Shown: positions 10,962-21,698, numbered from the stretch's first letter. The stretch is DNA of 64,000 nt from Microplitis mediator (GCF_029852145.1 NC_079978.1:18395774-18459773), one strand, 5' to 3'. A program made the numbers and translations. The notes: a model not told the origin generated them from the letters alone.

Positions 10962-12074
10962 GGTAGTTCCAGCGTGGTATAGTATAGTCAGGGTATTTAC
11001 TATAGACAAAAATTTAGAAGCCTCGGCACACAGACATTCACACATACAATTACATATTGCTAGTTTCAGTGATCTGGCAACGTTGCTTTGAGTGTTTATA
11101 TATTTTTGTTTACGGTCTCAGTATATTCAAATAGTATTGCGCTTTCTAATAATATTATTTAATTTAAAAAATGCTCAAGCAATTACGGCACAAAGGTGGC
11201 AATTGCAAAAATAACGTACGAGTTACTTACAACTACGTTCAATAATCTTGGAGGAAATGACATTGTTGAGTTAATGTCAAGTAAATTAGAATGGAAAACC
11301 TAGAGTAACCAAAAATAAGAGAATAATTAACAAACTTATTAATTTTTTAAAACCAAACATTGAGTGAAATAAGTCATTTATTCATAAATTACCCAAAGTT
11401 TATTTTAACGTTATGTTACTTGTGTTAAATTTTTATTTAAATATTTATACCGTCATTAAAAATTTATGTTTTTACTTTATGTTAATTTTTTTATAAAATA
11501 TATAAGTTTAAAAGAAAAAAAGTGTTATATTTATTTATTTATTTAATCGTTTCTTTATTTATAACTAATTTAAATACTGATTTAAATATTTTAGTCACGC
11601 AGCTAAATTTTACTAAAACCGTGAAAAATTGGAATTTCCCGCTTTTTATTCTACGCTATATCAGAGAGCGTTGCGGACAGCGTTGCCAGATCACTATTAT
11701 TGGTAAAGTAAGCAGGTTGGAAATGAATCGAAAATTATTTTTTTTAATTATTATATCTCGATAACAAAATGGTGAGGTTCTACTTTTATTGTTTTAACTT
11801 ATTCTAAAAACATTTTTCAACACTCTCCTACTTTTTTTTCCAATTCTGTCGAGAGAATTTTTTAATATAATAAAAAATAGTTGGAGAGACCGGACATTTT
11901 ACATGCTTTAAATGGGACATGACCCTCAAAATCGCGAACTTTGTCTTTAAATATCTCGCGATCTAAATGGTCAAAAATTATGAAATTTTAGGAATTCATA
12001 AATAAAGCTATTCTAAACCTGTGAAAAAAATTTCAGCCGAATCTGTCGTAAAGTGGTTTCATGCTGGAACTACC
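10962..12074. mobile_element. TTAA-flanked element (piggyBac-like target) nested in the CACTGT element
   Basis: Ends GGTAGTTCCAGC and GCTGGAACTACC are inverted repeats, flanked by TTAA at 10958-10961 and 12075-12078. The sister element at 46572-47252 has the uninterrupted site GTATTAAAACTCC. TTAA duplication is diagnostic of piggyBac-type integration; the terminal bases are not the usual CCC, so superfamily is inferred from the target only. No transposase seen; an inverted pair with GATCTGGCAACG lies inside (about 11075 and 11680). Confidence 0.8.
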
Positions 12075-12348
12075 TTAAAACTCCGGACCAGAGTAAATTG
12101 GGAGTGAAATAAAATCCGCGGAACTCCGCAATCACTCCGCTAAAAAAAAAGCTCCCAATTCACTCCGCATGCGGAGTGATTTTTTTTTAAACTCCGGAAC
12201 TCCGAGTAGCGGAGTGAATGCGGAGTGAATTCGGATTTAATTTCAATCCGAATTCACTCCGGATTTTTTACAGTGTAGAAGAATAGTTTTGAAGAATTAT
12301 TATTTTTTTACGTTTAACTTTTTTCAATATGTTATGCTAATTACTTAC

Positions 12349-12458
12349 CCAACAAGTTTCAGCGCCGGGACAATCAGCAGCGTCTACACTAGCATTGAGA
12401 CCAATCAATAAGAAAATAGTTATTAATGTAATCATTTTCATCATAAACATTTTGTTGC
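12349..12458 (-). CDS. Six-cysteine secreted peptide, copy 1, exon with start codon and signal peptide
   Basis: Coding part is 12349-12450 (34 codons, ATG at 12450-12448), preceded by 8 nt of UTR after an acceptor (TTTCTTTCCAG). The peptide opens with MFMMKM and a hydrophobic stretch rich in I, L and F, then a small-residue region (ASVDAA) typical of a signal-peptidase site near residues 24-25. The first two cysteines (DCPG, TCW) follow. Donor GTAAGT at 12348. Copy 1 has one extra Asp before the first cysteine compared with copy 2. The conserved acceptor just before the start shows that transcription begins in a further upstream exon. Confidence 0.75.
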
Positions 12459-12518
12459 CTGGAAAGAAAAGTATTGTAAAGTTAAGAAAAGTGTGCAACA
12501 CAATCGCTTTTTTATTCT

Positions 12519-13230
12519 AACTTCCCGCTAATAAAATTTAAAATTTGAAAAAAAAAGGAATTATTTATTGGTTTCGGTCCGATTTTCGAAAATCGAATTT
12601 CTGAGAGATCTTGACGTTTTGAGGTTCTAGGAAGCTATTTTGACTAATTTCAAAATTATGTACGAGTGTATGTATGTACAAACGTATGGATGGATGTTAA
12701 TATTCGATAACTTTTGAACGGATAAACTAATTCGCCTTTTTAAAGCGACGTTTCAAAAATAAAATTGTTTCAAAAACTTTTTTTTACGATAACCTGTAAT
12801 CAACTCGATGGTTTGATTCCAAAATAGAATCAGCTCTGAAACTTTATAAGCCGCGTCGAATGCTACCTCAACCATCAAAATCGGTTCATTCGTTCAAGAG
12901 AAACTGTGTCGAAAGAATTGCGAAAAAGTGTTTTTTTTTTTTCTAATAAAATTCAAATTGCTGAGCTTATTGAAAGTTTTTTTTTGAACGTCAGTGGTTA
13001 GTAAACTGCGTCAAATGTTACCATTAATCTCAAAATCGGATCATTATTTCGAAAGATATTGGTAATTAAAAATTAAAAAAATTAAGAATTACCTAAATTT
13101 TTATAGTTTTCTTTAAATTTATCAGAAACGACTCGATCGATTGATTTCGAACTCTAATCAGATCTGAAACTTAATGAAACGCGTCGACTGCCGCCTAAGT
13201 CGTCTCAATGGGTTAACTCATTGCTGCTGT
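12519..13230 (+). repeat. AACTTCCCGC dispersed repeat in the peptide 5' UTR intron, copy 1
   Basis: Starts AACTTCCCGCTAATAAAATT, present at the equivalent place in duplication copy 2 (22023), so it predates the duplication. About 120 bases around 12660-12780 differ from 22165-22285 by only one or two substitutions. Confidence 0.7.
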
Positions 13231-13275
13231 CCACTGCACCGAGCCGCGTAGATAGCCGCGTATGAATTAACAATA

Positions 13276-13896
13276 GGGGGGACCGGGGCAAGACGGCCCA
13301 CCTAAGCCGGTTATTATTATTTGTGGCTTTTAACCATCAAGTCGATTTACTCTTGTCCAACTTGAACTCAATTCACCAAAATTTTGGTGAAGTTCCTGAA
13401 AAAAAATTTTTTTTTTTGGGGCAAGACGGCCCCCTCCGAAAAAAAAATGAAAAAAAAATTTTTTTTTTTTTAATTGTAAAAAAATTTCCCGCGTAACAAA
13501 TGTTTATATTTTTCTCTTTAACAACTGTATTTACTTTAATATTACTCGAAATAACCTTTTTTGATATAATACGAGTCATTTTTTCACTTCTGTAGAAAAT
13601 TGATTATTGGTTTTTTTAACTTTTTCAAATGCTCTATTTTAATCCAAATCCATATAATTAACCAAAAAATGATATTTCTATTAAATTAATCATGACTAGT
13701 TTATAATACTATGAAATACATTTCCTTTTAGAATTTTTGAGTGGTTCATTTTGCCCCAAGTTTCACGTATCGGGCTAAAAATGAGTAAATATTTTAAATT
13801 TGTGATAATCAAAAGAAAACAAGAAAAAAAAATTTTTGGTTAATTTTTGAGGTGGGCCTTCTTGCCCCAGGTGGACCGTCTTGCCCCGGTCTCCCC
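13276..13896. mobile_element. TA-flanked TIR element, GGGGGGACCGGGGCAAGACGG type
   Basis: Left end GGGGGGACCGGGGCAAGACG and right end CGTCTTGCCCCGGTCTCCCC, flanked by TA (13274-13275, 13897-13898). Same family layout as 4989-5381 and 42087-42832. Only AT-rich filler inside. Confidence 0.8.
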
Positions 13897-14190
13897 TAAA
13901 TTTTTCGAGATATGAAGTTTCAAACTTCCATAATAAATTTTATAAGATGTTATGTAATTTCGAAAAATCTGATAATTATTTAGATAAAGCATGCAGCATA
14001 TAATAGACAAATTTTACAAAATTTCATACAATTTTATGGGTTTTATAAAATTTTACAAAACTTCTTGAAATTTTGCAAAACCACATTTAATTTTATAAAA
14101 CTTCATGAAATTTGATGAGTCTCTAAAGATTTTCCTAAAATCATTGTCTTCAATACTGGATTCAAACTTATGAGTTTCTATAAATACTAA

Positions 14191-14331
14191 CTCTCTAAAC
14201 ATGAATTAGTGAAAATAAGTGAATATTCACTAATTCCAAGTGTAAACCGATCCACTAATGTCAGAAAGTGGTTCGATTGGCACTCAAAATTAGTGAATGT
14301 TCACTTATTTCACTTATTCATGTTTAGAGAG
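14191..14331. mobile_element. 141-bp CTCTCTAAACATG MITE with empty site in copy 2
   Basis: Inverted ends CTCTCTAAACATGAATTAGT / CATGTTTAGAGAG. The paralogous position (about 23375-23395, AAATACTAATAAAATTTAAAG) lacks it. Comparing the two leaves AA as the only plausible duplicated bases, so the exact target duplication stays unresolved. Confidence 0.85.
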
Positions 14332-14762
14332 AATAGAATATTTAAAGAATTTCATGAAACTTAATGGGATTTGGTATAATTCTATAGAATGTCATATATT
14401 TCGTATATCAAAATATTAAGTTATTTGATATAATTTCCTAAAATTTTATAAAACAAAATAAATTCTCATAAAATTTTATGAAGTTTTCTTTTCATGGATG
14501 AAATACGGGGTTCGATAATTCAAAAAATAAATCAATTATTCAAAATATTACATGACCGTTTGAGGTGTGAATTTTGAAATTACCCAAATACCAGAAAATT
14601 TATTATATATTTGCATGTAGATATGAATAAGTTTAGTAAAATTCATTATTATTTCGTATAGTAACATATTTTTAAAATAATTCTACGATCCAACGATACT
14701 CGATATCTGTTCCTTGAATTACTTTAAATTAAAATGTAAAAGCAATAGTTATAATTTCTTAC

Positions 14763-14795
14763 CAATAGCGTCTCGTTGTGTCTTGTGAAGATTCT
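14763..14795 (-). other. Candidate 5' UTR exon and core promoter, peptide copy 1
   Basis: On the minus strand ...CGAGACGCTATTG is followed by a strong donor GTAAGAAATT (14762 downwards), matched in copy 2. The coding exon is preceded by an acceptor, so a non-coding first exon is expected, and this is the best conserved donor. About 30 bases upstream of the exon lies a TATA-like AATAAATACCCG, also conserved. The 5' end is estimated. Confidence 0.5.
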
Positions 14796-15781
14796 ATATT
14801 TCGATAGGTGAAAAACGGGTATTTATTCTATTCACGAAATTGATAACGTGAATTCCCTCAACCGGGAATATAATTGTTTCCGTCGCATTATCTGTGTTGC
14901 ATAAGGATCGAACGTAAGAAGTTAACTTTTAAGGCAATTATAGCCGTCAAAATTCAAACTTATATCTTGAAGTATTGCTGTTGCGTTTCCGTTTCTTATC
15001 GTCCAAGTTAATGGCTAGGCAATTTTTACACACACACTACTGAGAATATTATTTGCAACAACAAAGTAATTATATTTAAAAAAATAATCGAACGAACGAA
15101 TTGCGTAATATACATACGACAAACGAAATGCACTTTGCTTCGCAGTAAAATTAACGAAGTATTTAAGTTTATCTAAGACAAAATTTTAAAAATATTTAAT
15201 TCCTTTTCCGAAGGGAAATTTAGCTCTGCTTTAAGTATTTAATAAACTTAATTAAGTAGACCTGATTCAATAGTTGACATTTTTAAGTGGACACCACTTA
15301 GGTTTTTTTATACTTTTATTAAAATACATGAGTCTAGAATTTTAATACTTCGCTTCTAATTATTCCACTATTGAATAATTCCAAATATTATTCGTCACCA
15401 CTTTTTTAAAATAAAACCATCTATCATAATAGACATTTATACTTACTAAGCAGCCTGAATCTAGGTGCATTTACTCGATGACTTATAATCTGAGAACCTC
15501 GTTTTATGGCCTAATGTCTTCGGAAATCATAAAAGTCAGATGTGATTGGAGCTGTAGCTTCATACACTCGCATTCGCAGGAATCTCAACGACTGTCTTAT
15601 TGTCTTACTATGTCTTGTACAACGTTCTAATACCTTTTTCCACTTCCTGCTACGAAAATTGGAAATTTTCAAAAAAAAAGAAAAAATATTGGTTTCGTTC
15701 CAATTCTCGATTACTGAGTTTTGAACAGATTTCGACGTTTTATGGTCCTAGAATGCTATCTTGACAATTTTTAAGAGGATA

Positions 15782-16020
15782 CCCGGGTCAAAAAATTAGA
15801 TCTGTTTTAAAATAAATGATAAATTCAAATATTTTTTCTTGGATTTAAGTTTATAAATCGTATTTATTTTATATAAGAATTTAATCTGTTTTTGCCCGTA
15901 CTATACCTTATCCAGGCTAATATCAGACTTGTTTCGTATGATATTTAGTCTGTTTTAAATCGCGTTAAGACTTAAAACAGACTTTTTTATTATAATTCAT
16001 CGCCTGTGTTCAATTGTTTT
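15782..16020. mobile_element. Left end of a CCCGGGTCAAAAAA element
   Basis: Begins CCCGGGTCAAAAAATTAGAT after TA (15780-15781) inside the duplicated segment. The first about 70 bases are the inverse of the right arm of 3390-5716. It is interrupted at once by the CACTGT element at 16023; its right end was not found with confidence (related sequence continues 17475-17550). Confidence 0.55.
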
Positions 16021-16022
16021 TA

Positions 16023-16260
16023 CACTGTAAAAAATCCGGAGTGAATTCGGAGTGAAATTGAATCCGAATTCACTCCGCATTCACTCCGACACTCGGAGTT
16101 CCGGAGTTTTGAAAAAAATCACTCCGCATGCGAATTGGGAGTGTGTTTTTAGCGGAGTGATCTCGGAGTGACGCGGATTTTATTTCACTCCCAATTCACT
16201 CCGGTCCGGAGTTTTAATACTTAAATAAATTTATACTAATTTATATTAAACTGCTAAAAA

Positions 16261-16317
<57 letters not shown>

Positions 16318-17472
16318 CGCGAGTGTGTGTGTGAGTGTGTGTTTGCGTGCATATGTGTGCTTGGGTGCGTGCAGGTGTTTGTGTGCGTGTGTGTAATGTG
16401 TGCGTGTGTGAAAATTTGTGCGTGTGTGCAAATGTGTGCGTTTGTGCAAATTTGTGCGTGTGTGCAAATGTGTGCGTGTGTACAAATGTATGCGTGTGTA
16501 AAAATTTGTGCGTGTGTGCAAATGTGTGCGTGTGTACAAATGTGTACGTGTGTACAAATATGTGCGTGTGTGTGTTCGAATGTGTGCGTGTGTGTACAAA
16601 TATGTGCGTGTGTGTGTTCGAATGTGTGCGTGTGTGTACAAATATGTGCGTGTGTGTGTTCGAATGTGTGCGTGTGTGTGCGAATGCGCGTGTGTGTCTA
16701 AATATGTGTGTGCGGATGTGTGTGCGTATCAGCTGATTAATAATGTAATACGCGAGTTTTTACTTCGATTTTATTGAGTGGAGCAATTTTTTATCATAGT
16801 AGTTTATCTATCGAGTGCGATCGTGTTTAAGACGCCAGTGTGAAGATTGGTGCCCGAGCCGAAGGCGAGGGTACCAACACACGAGCGTCTTAGACTCGAT
16901 TGTACTAGATAAATACATTAGTTTTTGTGACAGATATTCGAAATTTACTACATTTAGTGCCTATAAATGGCAGGGTATATAAATCCGTGTTAATTTATTT
17001 GGTAAGATTGTTTTGAGTATTTGTTGAAAATTAGAGAGAAGTCGGTAAGTGGACGAATTAAAATGATAATAAATTTTGTCACAAGATGGCTCGTTAAGTT
17101 ACTTCGATATTTTTTGGTCGTTTGCTATCGCAAATGTAACCAAAAAATATTTTTTGATCCGATGATGACGTCACTATTAGAACGATTAGGTATCTTTTTT
17201 ACCAGCTGTATCTTATCTAATATTTTTAGCTGCCGGCTATAGGCGCTAAATGTCGTAGATTTCAAGTGTCTGTCACAAAAATAATATTTTCAAAACTCCG
17301 CTCCGGAGTGAATTTCACTCCGGAGGGATTAAATTAAAAAAAAATTATCTACTCCGCGAAAACTCCCCTGCGGAGTGAATTTCACTCCGAGGGGAGTGAA
17401 TAATTAAAAATTCATTCACTCCGCATTCACTCCGGATTTAATCCGCACTCACTCCGCGAATTTTTTACAGTG
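16023..17472. mobile_element. CACTGTAAAAAATCCG element, inverted copy with nested insertion
   Basis: Inverted ends CACTGTAAAAAATCCGGAGT and GAATTTTTTACAGTG with TA on both sides (16021-16022, 17473-17474). Contains the GT-rich tract 16261-16730 (starting with a pure GT run to about 16312) and, nested at about 16795-17282, the repeat also seen at 8925-9408. Confidence 0.85.
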
Positions 17473-17552
17473 TAAGGACAGAAACAGACTTTATTTACTA
17501 TAATTTTTAGTCTGTTTTTAATCTCTTTTAGATAAAAAAACAGGACCTTTTA

Positions 17553-18900
17553 CTCTCTAACATGAATTAGAGATTTTTCACTAATTCCAAGTCAATATTC
17601 ACTTTTTGTCAATGCTACAATCGTACCACGCAGAATTAGTGACTATTCACTAAATGAATATGTGAATATTAGAATTCACTGATTTGATAAGTGAATATTA
17701 GAATTCGCTGATTTGATAAGTGAATATTTGAATTCACTGATTCGATTCGAATTTTCTTTCTTAATTTAATAAAAGTAAAACACTTGATTCAAACACTTTT
17801 TTTTGGTTCAAGACAGGAAATTCTCTTGCTCCAAAAAAATTTATTTTTGAAGCGAAATTGAAAATTCCTTGGTTTAAAAAAAAAATTCTTGGCTACAGAA
17901 AAGAAGTCATCTCTTGCCAAAAAATCAACGTTTTGAACGAAAAAAAGTTTAACTTCAGCCAAAAAACTTTTTCTTGCCCCAAGAAAATAATTTATTACTC
18001 CAAAAACTCAAAGTTTTAAACAAAAAAAAGTTAACTTGGGCTAAGAAAAAATCTCTTGGCCCAAGAAAAAAATTCTCTTGATCCGAAAAATAAATTGCTT
18101 AAGTAAAAATAAAAGTTGTTGGGGCCAAGAAAAAAAATTTCTTGCTCTAAAAGTTTGCTTCTTTAATGAAGACTTAAATTTTTCTCAGTCAAAAATGTAT
18201 TCTCTCTCCGAAAGGTTGACGTGTGGATTTTTTTTATTTTTAATTTTTATTTGAAACGTAATTTTTTGTGTTTTTTTTCCGAGCAAAATTATTCAAGACT
18301 TGAATTTCAAGTAACTTTAATATTAAATATTAAAGTCATGAATCATGATGTATTATAGGATATACTATAGTACAATTCAGAAGGGTACTTGTAGTTCTGT
18401 CAAATGACAGAAGAGTACCCGAACAAAATCGTAATGAAATTTGGAATATAACACTTCTGAAATAAATGTCTTACCAGGGACACTACATGTCGTAAGCGCG
18501 ATCGCGTGGCGAGCACCGAACTACTCCCGCTGCTGCTGTCTAGCACCGGTGACTTTCCCTTTCTCCATATCGATCTTTTCTCCCAAGAAATTTTTTCTCT
18601 TGGCTTAAGCAACTTTTGTTTTCTTGGTCGGAGAATACAAAAATACTTGCGTAACCAAAAAAATGTAATATTGCTACAAAAAAATTATTTATCTTGCTCC
18701 AAAAAAAATATCTCTTACTTTAAGAAAGATAAACTCTTGAAACATATAACAAACGAGAAATTTTGTTAAAATATTTTGCAAAAAAAAAAGGGGAAAAGAG
18801 AAAATTAACAACAAAAAAAAGAAAATTGATAAAAGTAAAAGAAAATGGGAAAGAGAAAAAAATAATAAGAAAGGGGAAAAAATTCAACACCGAAAGAGTA
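17553..18900. repeat. CTCTCTAA MITE fragment and CTTGGCCCAAGAAAA-rich repeat field
   Basis: 17553-17745 is a fragment of the CTCTCTAAACATG family. From about 17760 the sequence is a field of degenerate CTTGGCCCAAGAAAAAA units in both orientations, resuming at 19780-19935 and again at 55800-56090. Open frames in it are low complexity. No gene seen. Confidence 0.55.
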
Positions 18901-18904
18901 ACAA

Positions 18905-19700
18905 ATACGCAGAATCCGGGGGTCAGTTCTAAAAGTCTCCGCGGGGTGACATACCAGCGCAAATCCTTTCCACAGTCGGAAAGGTAAATTATAATGCTTA
19001 AAAACCAGCTTAGGGGACGGCTGAGCATCATTCACCGACCACGATCAGTGGAGTACACTAGTCAGTGGTAAAAAGGACGACTACCAAGTGGAATACACTT
19101 TAGTCACCATATCCTTACGCACTACGGTGAAATTGAACGAGTGGACTCTTTGTATAAGAACCTCCACCTTTAAACATTGCGGAAATCCGCAAACCGTGTA
19201 CCAACTAGTACACACCACGCTGCCAGAGGGCAGTAGGCACGCCCGGAATGGGGAGAGTGCTGTAATAGCCGATTGGTTCAGTCGAGCGGCAGTCGCCGAG
19301 CTCGACGGACTGGTCATCAGCTAGTGGACTCGCCAGGCTTCCCGCCATTGTAAATTGTAAGGGAGTGCCGGTTGGAGACCCTGCCAACGTTCATTGTGGT
19401 TCCCCAGGTTGAGCCACAATTGGAGCGTAATCAGTTCGCCATAGTACTGCCGGGAAGTGTTGAACCGGAGCAGTATCGTGGCTAGAGCTACAAAATAGCC
19501 TGTGGATGGCAAGAGCTATCCCGCTATTTCAAACTAATTATAAGTACTTGCTGTATTAGACCTTAACTTGGAATCAATAAAATTTGCATCATTCAGTTTC
19601 CTTATACAAATAAATTTAATTAATTTTGAGCGTGTCATCTCCCTCATCCTAATATCTGATCCCTGGATCCGGCGAGCTAAAAACGAGCAATCGAGGGACA
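18905..19700. other. GC-richer block of unknown origin, LTR-like
   Basis: Base composition is clearly more balanced than the surroundings and there is no long frame. An AATAAA lies near 19577 (GGAATCAATAAAATTTG). The block interrupts the CTTGG repeat field. A solo LTR or other inserted element is the likeliest explanation, but no terminal duplication or TG..CA ends could be fixed. Confidence 0.3.
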
Positions 19701-20265
19701 GATAATTGTTTATCTTTGGTAAATAATTACTGCATGTTACACGTTACAAACAAGTGAAAATTTTTTGATTTAAGCGTAAAAATATGTTGACGTGAGAAAA
19801 AAAATTTTGATTCAAGATAAAAATTTGAAGATAATTGTTTACTTGGGGCAAGTAAATTTTTATTTTCCGAATAGATCGAAAAAAATTTCTTGAATCAAAA
19901 ATATTTTCCTTGATTCAAGTTAACTGTTTTTTCTGTGTAGGTGCTGTGAGAAATTAAGCTTGATCAATACAGGACATTTCGAGTTATTCCAAAAATATAA
20001 TGTTTTAAAAAATGTTTTTTTTTTTTGGAAAACTTTCAGTATAGTTGATGAATTGACTTCAAAATCCAATTGGCTTTAAAGCTTCATTGTCGCGTCGAAT
20101 GTCACCCCAACCATTAAATTCAGATTAATTGTTGAAGAGATGGCGTTGTCGAAAGAATTTCAAAATAGTATATTACTCTACAAGGGCTTCGCCTCGGGCA
20201 TCTTGACGCACAGTGCAGGAATCTCCAACTTTCTGTCCGTGTAGTGTATACTATTTTTCTTTATA

Positions 20266-21015
20266 CCCGGACGAAAGTACGTTGACGAATCAAAGATGTA
20301 TAAATTATATAACCACGTTTTAGCATGTATTGATGCCTGCCCCGACATTTGCGGCACGAGCGAAGCGAGTGCTGCTGGTCGGGGGGCAGGCATCAAATAT
20401 ATCTACAAAAAAAATGATCATTACACATTGTTAAAAGAAATAATTATTATTATGATCCTTTCGGTAACAGACAATTAACAATTTTCGGATTTTACTTTTT
20501 TTTTTTTTAAATCTATTAAAAAAAAATAAAAACTATAAATATGCACTTGTAGAAAATTTAAAAAAACTGTAGGCATAATTTCTTAAATAATTTTTTAATT
20601 TATCATTTATCGTTTACAAAAAAAAAACAAAAAATTAGTAGACATCGGCTGACTTCAGTATCATAAATAATTTTTAATTTTTTTCTAATTACTAAATTTA
20701 TTAAAAATAATTTTTTGTGTTTTTATTAATCTTTAGTAAATTTTACTTTTCCAAAAACACAGACATATAAAATTTCAAATTAATTTTAGACAAGTTTTGA
20801 GGTTATAAATATGAGCGAGAGTGTCAGGAAATCTCCTCGAAGTGATGGTAGTATACGTATAACCGGGTAACAGTGTGCACGAAAAACTCTTTCGTCCCGC
20901 TAATGCTTTCTTTCGGCCTGCTGTTATAGATGGCGCGCGAGTAATCCCAGCGCAGCAGAAATGTTAGACTTTCTGCCGTAAACTCGAGGCCGAAAATACG
21001 TACTTTCGTCCGGGT
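20266..21015. mobile_element. TA-flanked TIR element, CCCGGACGAAAGTACG family
   Basis: Perfect inverted ends CCCGGACGAAAGTACG / CGTACTTTCGTCCGGG with TA outside (20264-20265, 21016-21017); the identity of 19 bases includes the TA. Contains a strong GC-rich hairpin at 20331-20397. No coding sequence. Confidence 0.8.
20331..20397. other. GC-rich hairpin
   Basis: Arms TGATGCCTGCCCCGAC and GTCGGGGGGCAGGCATCA flank a loop that itself can fold (GCACGAGCGAAGCGAGTGC). It stands out in an AT-rich region and lies inside the CCCGGACG element. Confidence 0.6.
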
Positions 21016-21129
21016 ATGAAGAAAAAGTGTTTTTAACTTCCCGCTCAGAAAATAGTAAATTTTGAAACATTCAGCATAGATTTAATTTTCCTTACTCTCT
21101 CTTAATTCTATACTTTTATAATAGTCATA

Positions 21130-21410
21130 TATATTCAGTCACAGTCAGTGACAGATTACTTAAAATATTAATTTATTTAAATGAAATAAACACGATAATC
21201 CTTTTTTCTGGGTAATTTAAATGTAATTCGAATGATATCGATAAATTGATTTATCTCAATACTTGGAAATGAAATAGAATTGAAACCGTGTAATGGCACA
21301 AATTCAAGCTAAGACATTTTCAATGATACCAAATTTAATAACATTCACTAATTTTATGATAAAGATATAGCTGGAACAAAATTTTTCTTATTCTCTTAAT
21401 AATATACATT
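21130..21410. repeat. Sequence shared, inverted, with 55431-55740
   Basis: Matches the reverse complement of 55431-55740 with scattered substitutions and small indels (landmarks: AATTCAAGCTAAGAC, TTATTCTCTTAATAATAT). It lies just 3' of peptide copy 2, so a third remnant of this neighbourhood exists far away in the same intron. Confidence 0.65.
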
Positions 21411-21572
21411 AATAATAACATTTATTATTGATTTAAATTGAACGAAAATAGTTTATTTTGATATGCTGCTTAGATACATGGTAACAATATTTATTTAAAA
21501 AATTTTCACTACGATGCATGCATAATTGGCGCATTTTTTGACAGATAGAATCTATTTCTTGGCGGATCATAA

Positions 21573-21698
21573 TTATCCTCCAAGACTTATAAGTACTTCT
21601 TCAACATCTGGAAAACTACCCACGCAGTGTCCTTGGAATAAAGATCCATTATCACATGCTAAGCCATCATTGCACTTGGTACCCTGCACGGGGTGACA
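21573..21698 (-). CDS. Six-cysteine secreted peptide, copy 2, last coding exon
   Basis: Encodes residues 34-74 of a 74-aa secreted peptide, stop TAA at 21573-21575. Acceptor TTTTTTATAG; phase-0 junction with 21856-21954 (TGG/TGT). Cysteine spacing is the same as in copy 1 (C-x5-C-x-C-x7-C-x5-C-x9-C). The CxxGLxCDxG motif and the Gly-Gly end are kept, while the C-terminal tail (SFPDVEEVLISL) is unlike copy 1. The neighbouring intron is nearly identical between copies, so the change is concentrated in the coding sequence. I do not recognise the family. Confidence 0.78.
   Translation of the reverse strand, partial: CHPVQGTKCNDGLACDNGSLFQGHCVGSFPDVEEVLISLGG

Larger units (their letters stand above)
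10448..12275. mobile_element. 1.8-kb CACTGTAAAAAATYCG element in the peptide-gene intron
   Basis: Ends CACTGTAAAAAATTCG and the inverse of CACTGTAAAAAATCCG, flanked by TA (10446-10447, 12276-12277). Removing the element and one TA gives GTGATAGAAGAATAG, and the empty paralogue at 21780-21794 reads GTGATATAAGAATAG: one substitution apart. Subterminal regions are rich in GGAGTGAAATTCACTCC-type palindromes. The interior has a CA-rich tract (about 10700-10925) and a nested TTAA-flanked element (10962-12074). Sister copies: 16023-17472 and 46572-47252. Confidence 0.92.
10361..12348 (-). other. Intron of peptide gene copy 1, enlarged by a transposon
   Basis: GT-AG intron of 1988 bp on the minus strand. 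The equivalent intron in copy 2 is 157 bp. The difference is almost entirely the 1828-bp element at 10448-12275 plus its 2-bp target duplication. Confidence 0.8.
9765..20168. repeat. Segmental duplication, copy 1 (expanded by insertions)
   Basis: Collinear with 21410-26235 once the insertions are removed. Matched blocks include the peptide exons, their introns, the 5' flank (14600-15780 against 23660-24840) and the repeat tail near 19940-20168 against 25995-26230. Copy 1 has gained elements at 9875, 10448, 13276, 14191 and a cluster between 15782 and about 19940. Confidence 0.8.

Noticed and set aside
15542..15724. 60-codon frame shared with 24594-24827
   Set aside because: Lies in the duplicated non-coding flank; the two frames differ in length and end within the AACTTCCCGC repeat.
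16261..16777. Overlapping open frames of 60-146 codons with Cys-Val or His-Thr runs (also at 10659-10944, 33641-33877, 46716-47026)
   Set aside because: They are translations of GT/CA-rich tracts, open in several frames on both strands; not genes.
19088..19324. 78-codon frames on both strands in the GC-rich block
   Set aside because: Open in several frames due to composition; no recognisable protein.
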